DNA of 64,000 nucleotides from Umezawaea sp049997955 (GTDB lineage: Bacteria > Actinomycetota > Actinomycetes > Mycobacteriales > Pseudonocardiaceae). Positions within the stretch are counted from its first letter, which is position 1. Every line of letters starts with the position of its first letter. The translations under genes were made by a program, and so were the position numbers. The notes under the pieces are model-generated. The model worked only from the letters and a program-made list of their open reading frames with translations. It made no database searches and had not been told where the DNA came from. The stretch is from assembly GCA_049997955.1 (NCBI GenBank), contig JAEBDY010000025.1:1-64000 (forward strand), written 5' to 3'. Positions 23,237-32,265 of this stretch are shown in pieces.

Positions 23237-26040
23237 CCGACAAGCTGGCCGCCGAGGAGCAGTTCACCGAGGCATACCACCTGCCGCCGGGGATGCCGCG
23301 CCACGAAGCGCTCGAACGCGCCGCGCGGGCGGCGGACGCGGCGGACCACCAGCAGTTGGCGGTGTCCAGCCGGGCGGCGCTGATCCGGTCCTGCTACGAC
23401 CTCGGCCGCTACGACCTGATGCTGGCGCCGTTCGCCTGGTGCACCGCCGCGGAGAAGCGCGGACCGGAGGACTTCGGCCGCTGGGAGTCGCACACGTTCG
23501 ACTGGTGCCACAAGTGGATCGCGAACGGCCTGCGCCGCGACCCGCGGTTCAGCCTGGCCCAGCTCAACGCGGTGGTGGAGCAGTTCGCGAACCGCTACCG
23601 GAAGCACGGTTTCTCGCAGCAGCCGGTGCACGGCGTGCGGGCGACCCTGGCGCTGCACATCGGTGACGCCGAGGCGCACCGCGAACACCTGACGAAGTTC
23701 CTCGCGCTCGACCGCGGCCCGATGAGCGACTGCGAGGCGTGCGTCGTCGAGGACCAGGCGACCCACCTGATCCGGCTCGGACGGCACGCGGAGGCCGTCG
23801 CGCTCGCGGAACCCGTGCTGCGGCAGGACACCACGTGCTCGACGCAGCCGCATGGCATCCTCACCGCGCTGCTGCCCGCGTTCGTGGCGCTGGGCGACGA
23901 CGAGCGGGCGAGCAACGCGCACCTGGTGGCGTGCAGGCTGATCAAGGACGACAAGCTCGCGAGCTACCTCAACGCGCACCTGGAGTTCTGCGCCACGGCC
24001 GGGCACGTGGCGCGAGGCGTGGACCTGCTCTCCGGGCACCTCCACCGCGTGCACCACTCCGCCAGCCCTGCCGAGGCGATGGACTTCGCGGCCGCCGCGG
24101 CGCTGCTGCTCAGCCGGGTCGCCGACGACGTCGAGTTCGAGGTGCCGCAGGCGGACGGCGTCACCACGAGCGTCCTGGGTGCGGCGGAACTGCGCGCCGA
24201 ACTGGAGGCGTCCGCGCTCGCGTGGGCCAAGAGGTTCGACGAGCGCAACGGGAGCAACGCGGTCGGCGACCGGGTGCGGGAGACGATGCGGCGCCCCGAC
24301 ACCGGGTACGTGCCGCTCGCGGTCCCCGACCTCACGCCCGCCGACGTGCTGGACGAGCACGACGAACCCGACCTCGCGTCGGACCCGGTCGAACTGGCGC
24401 AGCGGGCGAACACCGCCTTCGACCTCGGCGACTTCGTCACCGGCAGCAGGCTGCTGCGGTCGCTGCCCGCGGACATGGACGCGCTGCTGCCGGACGCGCT
24501 CGCCGCGCAGCTGATGGCGAAGCGCTTGACCGCAGGCGCTTCCCGGATCCCGCGCGAGGAACTGCTGGCCGGGTTCGCCGACGTCGTGGCCCAGCTGGAC
24601 GAGGCGGACGAGCCCGATCTGGCCAACCGCTACCGAACGCGCCTCGCGGTGTGGCGGCTGCCGGAGGACGGGCTGGAGGCGAGCACCGCCCTGGCGCGGG
24701 AATGCCTGGCCGCCGCGGAATCCGGCGGAACGCCGTTCACCGCCGTGCTGGCCCGGCTCGTGCTGGCGGAACTGCTCGACCACGCGCACGAGCACGAGCA
24801 CGCCGAGGCGCTGATCGCCGAGGCGCGGGCTCGGGCCGAGGGGGAGGCACCGGAACTGCTGGCCAGGGTCCGGGTCGACACCGCCGAGCACCTGGCCCGC
24901 CGCCAAGAGCTGGACAAGGCCCTCGCCGCGGTCACCGAGGTGCTGGCCGACGAGGTGCCGGAGAGCGTGCGGTTCGACGGGCTCCGGATCGAGCTGCGCC
25001 TGGAAACCGTGCTGGGCCAAGGAGATGCCGCGATGCGCACCGCCGACGACCTGGTGGCCCGGTCGGCCGGGTATCCGGGGCGGTGGCGCGCGGAGGCCCA
25101 GCGGCTGAGGGCGATCACCATCGAGGAACTCGGTCTGGAGGCGACCCACCTCGGCGAGTTGCGCGACGCCGTGGCCGCGTGCCGCGACTTCGCCGGCGAC
25201 GCGCACACCGCGCAGGCGTGCTACTCCCTCAGCGGCGGCTACCTCAAGACCGGCAGGCTCGTGGAGGCCGCCGAGACCCTGGAGGAGGCGCTGCGGCTGG
25301 TGCAGTCCGCCGGGGCCGAGGCCGAACTCGGCCTGCAGGTGCGGTTCCGGCTCGGCCAGACGTGCGCGCAACTGGGCGAGAACCAGACCGCGCTGCGCCA
25401 CCTGACGACCTCGCTGGAGCACATCGGCGCGGACGAGCACTGGCAGCGCGCGGTCGCGCTGGACGCGCTCGCCAACGCCCGCCGCAGGCTCGACCAGCTC
25501 GTCGAGTCGTCGCGCACCTACGCCGAGGCCGCGGAGTTCTGGGAACTGATCGACCAACCCGGCGAGGCCGCCGGGTCGTGGGTCGAGGCGGCGAACGTGC
25601 TGCCCTTCGGCCAATCCACCGAAGGCCTGGTCGCGCTGGCGAGGGCGGAACGGCTGCTGCCCGGCATCGACGACGACGGGTCGCGCACGCACATCTCCGC
25701 GCGGATCGCCGCTATCAGGGCGTTCCTGCACGCGCAGGCGGGCGAGTTCGACCTGGCGATCGAGCAGAACGCCCTCGCGGAACAGGCCGCGATCGAGCTG
25801 GAAGACGTTGGCTGGCAAGCGTTCCTGGTCGCGCGGGGTGGCCGGTTCCGGCTGCGGTCCGGCGACGCGGCCGCCTCGGAGACCGCCGCTCGACGGGCGG
25901 CCGGGCTGCTCGGCGAGGAGACGCCGAACGAGGTCGTGGCCGAGGTCGTGTCGGTGCTGGAGGACGCGCTGGCGGAACTGGACCGGCCCACGGGCACCGA
26001 CCCGCTGGTGCGGGCGTTGACGGCACGTCTGGAGGGCTGA
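23233..26040 (+). CDS. Large TPR-repeat protein coupled to HSP90
   Basis: 935 residues, no catalytic domain seen. Helical repeats of TPR type fill the C-terminal two thirds (for example ACYSLSGGYLKTGRLVEAAE, RFRLGQTCAQLGENQTALRH and SRTYAEAAEFWELI). The N-terminal third is Cys/His-containing (FDWCHKW, SDCEACVVEDQ) and less repeat-like; CEAC could bind metal. Translation is coupled to the HSP90 gene (ATGA), which argues for a dedicated co-chaperone or client-binding scaffold. That role is inference; no homologue of known function comes to mind. Confidence 0.88.
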   Translation: MTDKLAAEEQFTEAYHLPPGMPRHEALERAARAADAADHQQLAVSSRAALIRSCYDLGRYDLMLAPFAWCTAAEKRGPEDFGRWESHTFDWCHKWIANGLRRDPRFSLAQLNAVVEQFANRYRKHGFSQQPVHGVRATLALHIGDAEAHREHLTKFLALDRGPMSDCEACVVEDQATHLIRLGRHAEAVALAEPVLRQDTTCSTQPHGILTALLPAFVALGDDERASNAHLVACRLIKDDKLASYLNAHLEFCATAGHVARGVDLLSGHLHRVHHSASPAEAMDFAAAAALLLSRVADDVEFEVPQADGVTTSVLGAAELRAELEASALAWAKRFDERNGSNAVGDRVRETMRRPDTGYVPLAVPDLTPADVLDEHDEPDLASDPVELAQRANTAFDLGDFVTGSRLLRSLPADMDALLPDALAAQLMAKRLTAGASRIPREELLAGFADVVAQLDEADEPDLANRYRTRLAVWRLPEDGLEASTALARECLAAAESGGTPFTAVLARLVLAELLDHAHEHEHAEALIAEARARAEGEAPELLARVRVDTAEHLARRQELDKALAAVTEVLADEVPESVRFDGLRIELRLETVLGQGDAAMRTADDLVARSAGYPGRWRAEAQRLRAITIEELGLEATHLGELRDAVAACRDFAGDAHTAQACYSLSGGYLKTGRLVEAAETLEEALRLVQSAGAEAELGLQVRFRLGQTCAQLGENQTALRHLTTSLEHIGADEHWQRAVALDALANARRRLDQLVESSRTYAEAAEFWELIDQPGEAAGSWVEAANVLPFGQSTEGLVALARAERLLPGIDDDGSRTHISARIAAIRAFLHAQAGEFDLAIEQNALAEQAAIELEDVGWQAFLVARGGRFRLRSGDAAASETAARRAAGLLGEETPNEVVAEVVSVLEDALAELDRPTGTDPLVRALTARLEG

Positions 26041-26041
26041 G

Positions 26042-26386
26042 GTGCGACAGGTCGTGCTGGCCGGGCTGCTGCTCTCGCTGGCGGCGTGCGGAACGCCCGC
26101 TCCCCCGCCCGCGGTGTCGTCCACGACGTCGACCGCCCCGACCCGCGATCCCGTGGTGCAGTGCGCGGACCGGCTGCTGTACTGGCTGGATCGGATCCGC
26201 ACCTCACCGGACACGAGCGGGCTCGACTACCAGTCGATGGGGTTGACCGGCGCGGAGTTCGAGGAGCTGACGAAGCTCGAAGAACTCCCGCCCGCCGCGA
26301 CCCCGCCGACGGCGGAGGCCACGGCGGCGTGCGCTCGGCTCGAAGCCCAGCCGAAGCCGTCAGGCGGAACCGGCTGGCCGGGCTAG
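26042..26386 (+). CDS. Small lipoprotein
   Basis: 114 residues. The type II signal peptide ends in the lipobox LAAC with the acylated Cys at 16, followed by a Pro/Thr/Ser-rich linker and a small helical domain with two further Cys residues (VQCADR, TAACAR) that may pair. GTG start one base after the TPR-gene stop, so it is the third gene of the HSP90 operon. It overlaps the rRNA methylase 3' end by 27 nt on the other strand. Function unknown. Confidence 0.8.
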   Translation: MRQVVLAGLLLSLAACGTPAPPPAVSSTTSTAPTRDPVVQCADRLLYWLDRIRTSPDTSGLDYQSMGLTGAEFEELTKLEELPPAATPPTAEATAACARLEAQPKPSGGTGWPG

Positions 26387-27244
26387 GCCCTGGTCCTTGT
26401 GCCGCAACGCTCTCGCCGACGCGTACAGGCAGACCGCGGCGGCGGTCGCGAGGTTCAGGCTCTCGGCGCCGCCGTAGATCGGGACCTTGAGCGAGGTGTC
26501 CAGGTCGGCGATCACGGTGTCCGGGAGGCCGTGGGCCTCGCTGCCGAACACCCACGCCGTCGGGTGGCCGAGGTCGCCGCGCTGGTCCGCGGTGTCCAGG
26601 TCGTCCTCCGCGTAGCCGTCCGCGGCGACCAGCCGCAGGCCCGCGGCACGGCAGGCCTGGAAGACCTCGTCGGCGTCGCGGGCGCGGCTGATGGGCAGGT
26701 GGAAGACGCTGCCGGTGGAGGCGCGCACGCACTTGCCGTTGTGCGGGTCGACGGTGTCGCCCGCGAAGATCACCGCGTCGGCGCCCGCGGCGTCGGCGAC
26801 CCGGACGACCGTGCCCGCGTTGCCGGGGTCGGTGACGCCGTGCAGCACGGCGACCAGTCGCGGGACGCCGCGCAGGACGGTGTCCAGCGGCACGTCGACG
26901 GGGTCGCAGACGGCGATGAGGCCTTGGGGCGTCACGGTTTCCGAGAGTCCGGCGGCGGCCTTGTCGGTGACCGAGGTGACCCGGACGCCCGCGTCGATCG
27001 CGGCTCGCACGATCGTCTGGTTGCGCTCGGCGGCGGTGCCGGTCACGAACAGCTCGTGGACACGGCCCCGGCCCGCGGCGGACCAGGCGAGTGCTTCGCG
27101 GACGGCTTGGGCGCCTTCGGCGAGGAACTGTTCTGCGCGGTCCCTGCCCGGACGGCGGGTCAGCCTCCGAGCAGCAACGACCCGAGGTGTCCGTTCGGTG
27201 AACGGATCTGCCTCGGGTCGTCGTGCGCGAGTGTGGTCGCTCAG
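26360..27244 (-). CDS. TrmH/SpoU family RNA 2'-O-methyltransferase
   Basis: 294 residues. Substrate-binding N-terminal domain, then the SPOUT knot with all three motifs: GVTDPGNAGTVVRVADA, VFGSEAHGL and IYGGAESLNLATAAAV. Probably methylates 23S rRNA. In-frame ATG, GTG and TTG are all absent between the upstream stop and the conserved ERTPRVVAARRL segment. The best start is a CTG overlapping the rplT stop as CTGA, which is unusual. Gene order after rplT matches tsnR of mycobacteria. Confidence 0.88.
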   Translation of the reverse strand: MSDHTRARRPEADPFTERTPRVVAARRLTRRPGRDRAEQFLAEGAQAVREALAWSAAGRGRVHELFVTGTAAERNQTIVRAAIDAGVRVTSVTDKAAAGLSETVTPQGLIAVCDPVDVPLDTVLRGVPRLVAVLHGVTDPGNAGTVVRVADAAGADAVIFAGDTVDPHNGKCVRASTGSVFHLPISRARDADEVFQACRAAGLRLVAADGYAEDDLDTADQRGDLGHPTAWVFGSEAHGLPDTVIADLDTSLKVPIYGGAESLNLATAAAVCLYASARALRHKDQGLARPAGSA

Positions 27245-27633
27245 GCCTTGTCCTCGGCCAGCGGCGCGTTCACGTCTTCGGGCATGGCCAGCTTGGCCAG
27301 CTCGACGATCGCGGCGAACGCGGCCGGGTCGTTGACGGCAAGGTCGGCGAGGATCTTGCGGTCGACCTCGATCTCGGCCAGACGCAGACCCTGGATGAAG
27401 CGGTTGTACGTCATCCCGTTCGCGCGGACCGCGGCGTTGATGCGCTGGATCCACAGCTTGCGGAAGTCGCCCTTGCGCGCCCGGCGGTCCCGGTACGCGT
27501 ACATGAGCGAGTGGAGCACCTGCTCCTTGGCCTTGCGGTACAGCCTCGAGCGCTGGCCGCGGTAGCCGCTGGCGAGCTCAAGGGTGGTACGGCGCTTCTT
27601 GTGGGCGTTCACTGCCCTTTTGACGCGTGCCAC
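27241..27633 (-). CDS. rplT: 50S ribosomal protein L20
   Basis: 130 residues; binds 23S rRNA early in large-subunit assembly. The typical basic N-terminus (RVKRAVNAHKKRR) is followed by the LASGYRGQRSRLYRKAKEQ block and the globular C-terminal domain with WIQRINAAVR. Third gene of infC-rpmI-rplT. Its short acidic C-terminal tail extends past the usual end. Confidence 0.97.
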   Translation of the reverse strand: MARVKRAVNAHKKRRTTLELASGYRGQRSRLYRKAKEQVLHSLMYAYRDRRARKGDFRKLWIQRINAAVRANGMTYNRFIQGLRLAEIEVDRKILADLAVNDPAAFAAIVELAKLAMPEDVNAPLAEDKA

Positions 27634-27705
27634 TGTTCATCCTGTCGATCTCGTGGGGTCCGGCGCGTGGCGCCGGGCCCCGGTGTCCAAGGGGGTGGAG
27701 CGGGC

Positions 27706-27900
27706 TCAGATGCCGAGCAGCCTCTTCAGGCGAGGCACGTCGTTCTTCGCGACCTCGACCGTGCCGCTGAGCCGACGGGTCAGCTTGCTCGACTTCTTCT
27801 CCAGGAGGTGGCGCTTGCCGGCCTTCTCCCGGAGCAGCTTGCCGCTGCCGGTGACCCTGATCCGCTTGGAGGTCCCCTTGTGGGTCTTCTGCTTCGGCAT
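27706..27900 (-). CDS. rpmI: 50S ribosomal protein L35
   Basis: 64 residues, normal length. Starts MPKQKTHKGTSKRIRVTGSG, the L35 hallmark, and ends with KRLLGI. It lies 65 nt after infC and 72 nt before rplT in the conserved three-gene operon. Confidence 0.97.
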   Translation of the reverse strand: MPKQKTHKGTSKRIRVTGSGKLLREKAGKRHLLEKKSSKLTRRLSGTVEVAKNDVPRLKRLLGI

Positions 27901-27965
27901 TTCCGTCCTCGTCTCGTGCTGCCACCGGGATGGGGCGGCAATGCGTTCCTGCGGCGGACCGCAGA

Positions 27966-28589
27966 TCAGCCTTGTGCTGAGTCCGCGCCCTCTTCGGCCG
28001 CTACGTCGACACCGTCGCCGTAGTCGGGCTTGAGCGGGCGCGTCTTCGTGGTCTTGTGCGGCGCCAACACCATGATCATGTTGCGGCCGTCCTGCTTCGG
28101 GTTGGACTCGACGAAGCCCAGCTCCGCGACGTCCTCCGCCAGCTTCTGCAGCAGCCGGTAACCCAGTTCCGGACGCGACTGCTCGCGACCGCGGAACATG
28201 ATGGTCACCTTGACCTTGTTACCACCGGACAGGAACCGGGCCACGTGGCCCTTCTTCGTCAGGTAGTCGTGCGGGTCGATCTTCGGTCGGAGCTTCTGCT
28301 CCTTGATGACCGTCAGCTGCTGGTTGCGGCGTGACTCGCGGGCCTTCTGCGCGCTCTCGTACTTGAACTTGCCGTAGTCCATGAGCTTGCAGACCGGCGG
28401 CCGAGCCTGCGCGGCGACCTCTACGAGGTCCAGATCCGCTTCCTGGGCGAGTCGGAGCGCGTCCTCGATGCGAACGATCCCGACCTGCTCGCCGTTCGGC
28501 CCAACCAGACGGACCTCCGGCACCCGAATGCGGTCGTTGATGCGCGGCTCGGTGCTGGCGGGAGCACCTCGGTTCGAGGGACTTGTCAT
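27966..28589 (-). CDS. infC: Translation initiation factor IF-3
   Basis: 207 residues. The N-terminal domain begins EPRINDRIRVPEVRLVG; the linker contains VCKLMDYGKFKYE; the C-terminal 30S-binding domain contains KVTIMFRGRE. An acidic tail of about 20 residues follows, common in actinobacteria. The start here is ordinary ATG with AAAGGA 8 nt upstream, not the AUU used by E. coli for autocontrol. Expression is probably controlled in the structured leader at 28590-28840. Confidence 0.97.
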   Translation of the reverse strand: MTSPSNRGAPASTEPRINDRIRVPEVRLVGPNGEQVGIVRIEDALRLAQEADLDLVEVAAQARPPVCKLMDYGKFKYESAQKARESRRNQQLTVIKEQKLRPKIDPHDYLTKKGHVARFLSGGNKVKVTIMFRGREQSRPELGYRLLQKLAEDVAELGFVESNPKQDGRNMIMVLAPHKTTKTRPLKPDYGDGVDVAAEEGADSAQG

Positions 28590-28627
28590 TCACGTCCTTT
28601 GAGACTCGTTGTGCGCCAAAAACAAGA

Positions 28628-28697
28628 GCCCCGACACCATTGCTGGTGCGGGGCCCGCCTCCGACCGATCACCCAAGCCGACGCGCGAGCGCGTCGG
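28628..28697 (-). promoter_or_regulatory. infC leader with tandem hairpins; likely attenuator
   Basis: In the direction of transcription, a perfect 8-bp hairpin (28678-28685 with 28690-28697) is followed by a 10-bp hairpin with one bulge (28628-28638 with 28645-28654) and then TCTTGTTTTTGG, a classical intrinsic terminator shape. This lies only 38 nt before the infC ATG, inside the leader. It suggests transcription attenuation, perhaps by L20 or IF-3 as in other bacterial infC operons. Alternative pairings were not tested. Confidence 0.65.
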
Positions 28698-28814
28698 GCA
28701 GAACGGCACGGTGGCCTTCCGCTGGGACCGGAACCCGGCCGCCTTGACGGCTGCACGGGTGGGAGCGGGGCTCCACTTGCCGCCCCCGCACGAACGAGGG
28801 CTGGTCGCGCCGTA

Positions 28815-28838
28815 AAGAGTAGCAGACGCGGTTGTCAA
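28815..28838 (-). promoter_or_regulatory. infC operon promoter
   Basis: A perfect -35 TTGACA lies at 28833-28838 on the minus strand. The -10 is less clear: a weak TACGGC fits an 18-bp spacer, while the better TACTCT is too near. This places the transcript start about 200 nt upstream of infC. Confidence 0.5.
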
Positions 28839-28883
28839 CCCCCGAATCGGCGGGCCCCCCGGGCGGCTTGCGACAATGCCGGG

Positions 28884-29225
28884 GTGACCGAGCAGCCCGA
28901 AGTCGACGTCCGAGAACTGTCCGAGGTGCCCAGCATCGAGGTGATCAGCAGGGCGGCGGTCATGCTGCTGTCCGCCGCCGCCGAACGCCTCGGCCTCGCC
29001 GACGAGGACCCCGGGACGAGTCCCCGCCGCGACCTCGACGAGGCCCGCAGGCTGATCACCGCGCTGGCGGGTCTGATCACCGCGTCCGTCGAGTACCTCG
29101 GACCGCACGCCGGGCCGCTGCGCGACGGCCTGCAGTCGGTGCAGCGGGCGTTCCGCGAGGCGTCGGTCGTGCAGGACGAGCCCGGCGCCGGTCCCGGCGA
29201 GAAGTACACCGGCCCGGTCTACTGA
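28884..29225 (+). CDS. DUF1844 family protein
   Basis: 113 residues from GTG 28884. The core, VISRAAVMLLSAAAERLGLA followed by two helices (ARRLITALAGLITASVEYLG, LRDGLQSVQRAFREAS), is the DUF1844 helical domain commonly encoded next to infC in actinobacteria. No function is established for the family. A -10-like GACAAT ends 6 nt before the GTG, so a leaderless transcript divergent from infC is likely. Confidence 0.85.
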   Translation: MTEQPEVDVRELSEVPSIEVISRAAVMLLSAAAERLGLADEDPGTSPRRDLDEARRLITALAGLITASVEYLGPHAGPLRDGLQSVQRAFREASVVQDEPGAGPGEKYTGPVY

Positions 29226-29241
29226 CTCCGGGCGACAGCGG

Positions 29242-29838
29242 CTAGCCGCGGATCCCCAGGCGCGCCAACCGGCGTGACGCCAGCACGGCGATCACGTCGG
29301 GGTCGCCGCGGCGCCAGCCGTCGACCGGGTCCCCGTCGAACCTGGCGAGCTGCGCGAGCGACATGGTGTTGAGCGCGTGCAGCGCCAGCAGGTCGGTGCG
29401 GCCCGTCTCGCGGAGCCGCCGGGCGGCGAACGCCCGGCGGGCGAAGCGGATCCGCAGCGGCAGCCAGGTGACGAGCAGGAACACGACGGGCACGACGATC
29501 AGGGCGACGGTGAGCCACAGGGCCACCGTCTCCACGGCCTCGATCTGGGAACGGCCCACGTCGGCCAGCGTGGTGCCCGCGTCCGTGCCCTTGCCCAGCG
29601 CGCCCGCCAGGTCGTCGCCGACGACCGGCACGCGGCCCGCGCTGCCCGCCGCGTCGGAGAAGGCGTCGTGGACCCTGTCACCCGCGCTGACCAGCCCGTC
29701 GCCGGGGGCCCGCGCGGACAGGACGCCGTCGCGGGCGCCCAGCGCGAACCAGACCCAGAACCACACCCAGCCGACCGCCAGCACGTCGGCGATGACCTGA
29801 CGGGTGAACCGCGCGGCGCCGTCCGCGTACCACTTCAT
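29242..29838 (-). CDS. Hypothetical membrane protein
   Basis: 198 residues from ATG 29838 (a TTG six bases upstream is possible). Two membrane helices: an aromatic-rich one at about 14-35 and another at about 108-130, separated by a Gly/Asp-rich extracellular stretch of about 70 residues. The C-terminal 70 residues are cytosolic and basic, ending in RRLARLGIRG. No family recognised; convergent with DUF1844. Confidence 0.72.
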   Translation of the reverse strand: MKWYADGAARFTRQVIADVLAVGWVWFWVWFALGARDGVLSARAPGDGLVSAGDRVHDAFSDAAGSAGRVPVVGDDLAGALGKGTDAGTTLADVGRSQIEAVETVALWLTVALIVVPVVFLLVTWLPLRIRFARRAFAARRLRETGRTDLLALHALNTMSLAQLARFDGDPVDGWRRGDPDVIAVLASRRLARLGIRG

Positions 29839-29905
29839 GCGCAACGTCTATCAGCATCGCGGTTCGACCGGTAGCGCCGGGTGGTCGCCCGCTATCGTGC
29901 GGTCG

Positions 29906-32263
29906 GTGTCCACCACGTTCGGCGACCTGCTCCGCACCCACCGCGTCCGTTCCGCCCTGACGCAGGAGGAGTTGGCCGCCGGGTCCGGGGTGAGCGTGCG
30001 CGCGATCAGCGACATGGAGCGCGGTCGGGCGAAGGGGCCGCAGCAGCGGACGGTCGCCGCCCTCGCCCGCGTGCTGGAGCTCGAGGGCGCGGAGTTGCGG
30101 GCGCTGCACGACACCGCCAAGGCCGGGCGGATGCGGCACCAGCCGTCCGCGGCGCCGTGGGCGCTGCCGCCGGACGTGCCGGACCTGACGGGGCGCGACG
30201 AGGAGTTGCGGCGGCTGGAACGGGCGGCGGGTGGCGGACGGGCGACGGAGGTCGTCGTGGTGCACGGGCCGCCGGGCGCGGGGAAGACCACGCTGGTGGT
30301 GCACGCCGCGTACCGGTTGGCGGAGCGCTTCCCGGACGGCTGCCTGTTCGTGGACCTGCGCGGGATGGACGCGCGGCCGGTGCCGTCCGGCGAGGTCATG
30401 CACAAGGTGCTGCGGACGTTGGGGATCGCGGAGGACCGGATCCCCTCGCCGGACGAGGAGCGCGGCGCGCTGTACCGGGCCGAGCTGCGGAGCCGGTCGA
30501 CCGCGCTGGTGCTGGACAACGCGACGGACGAGGCGCAGGTGCGGCCGCTGCTGGCGACCGGGTCGTCGTCGCTGGTGCTGATCACGTCCCGGCAGACGCT
30601 GGGAGGGCTGGAGGCGGGTACCCGGCTCGCGCTGGACGTGCTGTCCGGCGAGGAGTCCGTGCGGCTGCTGACCGCGATCGTCGGCGAGGACCGGATCTCC
30701 GTCGAGCGGGCGGCCGCCGTCCGGGTCGCCGAGCTGTGCGGGCACCTGCCGCTGGCGCTGCGGATCGCGGGCAACCGGCTGGCGAGCAGGCCGCGCTGGA
30801 CCGTCGGGCACCTGGCCGAGCAGCTGGGCGACGAGGGTCGCAGGCTCAGCGCGCTCACGTCCGGCGACCTGCGGGTGCGGGCCGCGTTCCTGATGTCGTA
30901 CCAGCAGTTGGCGGCCCGCGCCGCGCTGGTGTTCCGGCGGATGTCGTTGCTGCCCGGCGGGGACGTGACGCCGAGCCTGGTCGCGGTGGCGGCGGGCGTG
31001 GCCGAGGACGTGGCCGAGGAGACGCTGGAGGAGCTGGTCGACGCGAGCCTGGTGGAAGTGTCCACGACCGCGGGCCGGTACGCGTGCCACGACCTGGTGC
31101 GGGTGTTCGCGCGGGAACGGCTGACCGTGGACGAGGCGTCCACGGTCGTGGACGAGGCGCGCCGGCGGACGATCGACTGGCTGCTGCGCGAGGCGCGCGC
31201 GTCGGCGCGGGTGTTCGGACCGGACGGGTCCGCGGGCGACCGGGACAAGGCGGCCGCGTGGCTGCACCGGGAGACGGGCCACTGGGTCGGCGCGCTGCGG
31301 CTGGCCCACGCCGCGCAGCGGCACCGCACGGTGCTCGACGTGGCGACGGCGATGCACTGGTACTCCGACCAGCGCGGCGACGGCGTGCTGTGGCACGAGG
31401 TGTTCCGCTACGGCGTCGACGCGGCCCGCGCGCTCGGCAGCAAGCGCGACGAGGCGGTGCAGCTCAACTTCGACTGCTGGACGCTGTGCGTGCTGCTGGA
31501 CCGGCAGGACGAGGCGCTGGCGGTGCACGAGCAGGCGTGGGCCGCGGCGGTCGACTGCGGTGACCTGGTGGAGCAGGCCTGGGCGCTCTACTACCGGTCC
31601 GCCATCGAGCGGCGGCAGGGGCGGCTGGACGAGGCGAGCGCGTTCGCCGTGCGGGCCGTGGAGGGCTTCGAGGCGGCGGGCGACGAGCTGGCCGTGCAGT
31701 TCGCCCTGTCGAACCTGGGGATCCTGCTGCACCTGTTCGGCCGGTACGCCGAATCGGCCGAGGTGCACCGCAAGTGCGTCGCCTACCACCGCGTCCGCGT
31801 GGAAGCACGGCCGGACGGCCACGACGGCGAGATCCTCGCGGTCAACCTGCTGCGGCTGGCCGCGAACCTGATCGCGTTGCGGGACTGGGACGCGGCGCGC
31901 GGGGCGTGCGACGAGGCGCTGGCGCTGGCGCGGTCGACGCAGGCGCGCAACACCGAGTCGGACGCGCTGTTCCGGCTCGGCGCGGTGCTGCACGGGCAGG
32001 GTGACGCGGCAGGTGCGGTCGTGCGGCTGCGGGAAGCCGTAGCCGCGGTCAACCCGATGCGCACGAGCACGCTGGTGGAGATGCTGAGCCTGCTCGCCAC
32101 GGTGCACGACGACCTCGGCGAGACCGAGGAGGCCAGGGCGCATCGCTTGCGGGCGTTGGACATCTGCTCCCGGTCGGAGACCCCGGCGACCCGCGCGCTC
32201 GGCGCGGCGCTGCGCCGGGCGCTGGACGGCTCGGCCGAGGTGCGGAGCGACGGGCACGCGTGA
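29906..32263 (+). CDS. XRE HTH / NB-ARC ATPase / TPR transcriptional regulator
   Basis: 785 residues. Order of parts: XRE-type HTH (about 5-60, LTQEELAAGSGVSVRAIS), NB-ARC ATPase with P-loop Lys127 (HGPPGAGKTT), Walker B TALVLDNA and a GxPLAL-type CGHLPLALRI motif, a winged-helix linker, and C-terminal TPRs (about 480-780). It resembles the ATPase-plus-TPR half of AfsR but carries XRE in place of the SARP domain. GTG start 7 nt after TATCGT. It lies 122 bp upstream of the secreted protease in the same direction, so it may control it. Confidence 0.9.
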   Translation: MSTTFGDLLRTHRVRSALTQEELAAGSGVSVRAISDMERGRAKGPQQRTVAALARVLELEGAELRALHDTAKAGRMRHQPSAAPWALPPDVPDLTGRDEELRRLERAAGGGRATEVVVVHGPPGAGKTTLVVHAAYRLAERFPDGCLFVDLRGMDARPVPSGEVMHKVLRTLGIAEDRIPSPDEERGALYRAELRSRSTALVLDNATDEAQVRPLLATGSSSLVLITSRQTLGGLEAGTRLALDVLSGEESVRLLTAIVGEDRISVERAAAVRVAELCGHLPLALRIAGNRLASRPRWTVGHLAEQLGDEGRRLSALTSGDLRVRAAFLMSYQQLAARAALVFRRMSLLPGGDVTPSLVAVAAGVAEDVAEETLEELVDASLVEVSTTAGRYACHDLVRVFARERLTVDEASTVVDEARRRTIDWLLREARASARVFGPDGSAGDRDKAAAWLHRETGHWVGALRLAHAAQRHRTVLDVATAMHWYSDQRGDGVLWHEVFRYGVDAARALGSKRDEAVQLNFDCWTLCVLLDRQDEALAVHEQAWAAAVDCGDLVEQAWALYYRSAIERRQGRLDEASAFAVRAVEGFEAAGDELAVQFALSNLGILLHLFGRYAESAEVHRKCVAYHRVRVEARPDGHDGEILAVNLLRLAANLIALRDWDAARGACDEALALARSTQARNTESDALFRLGAVLHGQGDAAGAVVRLREAVAAVNPMRTSTLVEMLSLLATVHDDLGETEEARAHRLRALDICSRSETPATRALGAALRRALDGSAEVRSDGHA

Positions 32264-32265
32264 CG

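Noticed and set aside
22702..26214. 1170-codon minus-strand frame opposite the HSP90/TPR genes
   Set aside because: Antisense to two genes with clear conserved motifs; contains only low-complexity Arg/Val/Gln-rich sequence.
28593..28611. Non-ATG (AUU-like) autoregulated start for infC
   Set aside because: A normal ATG at 28589 has a well-placed AAAGGA and fits the IF-3 N-terminus.
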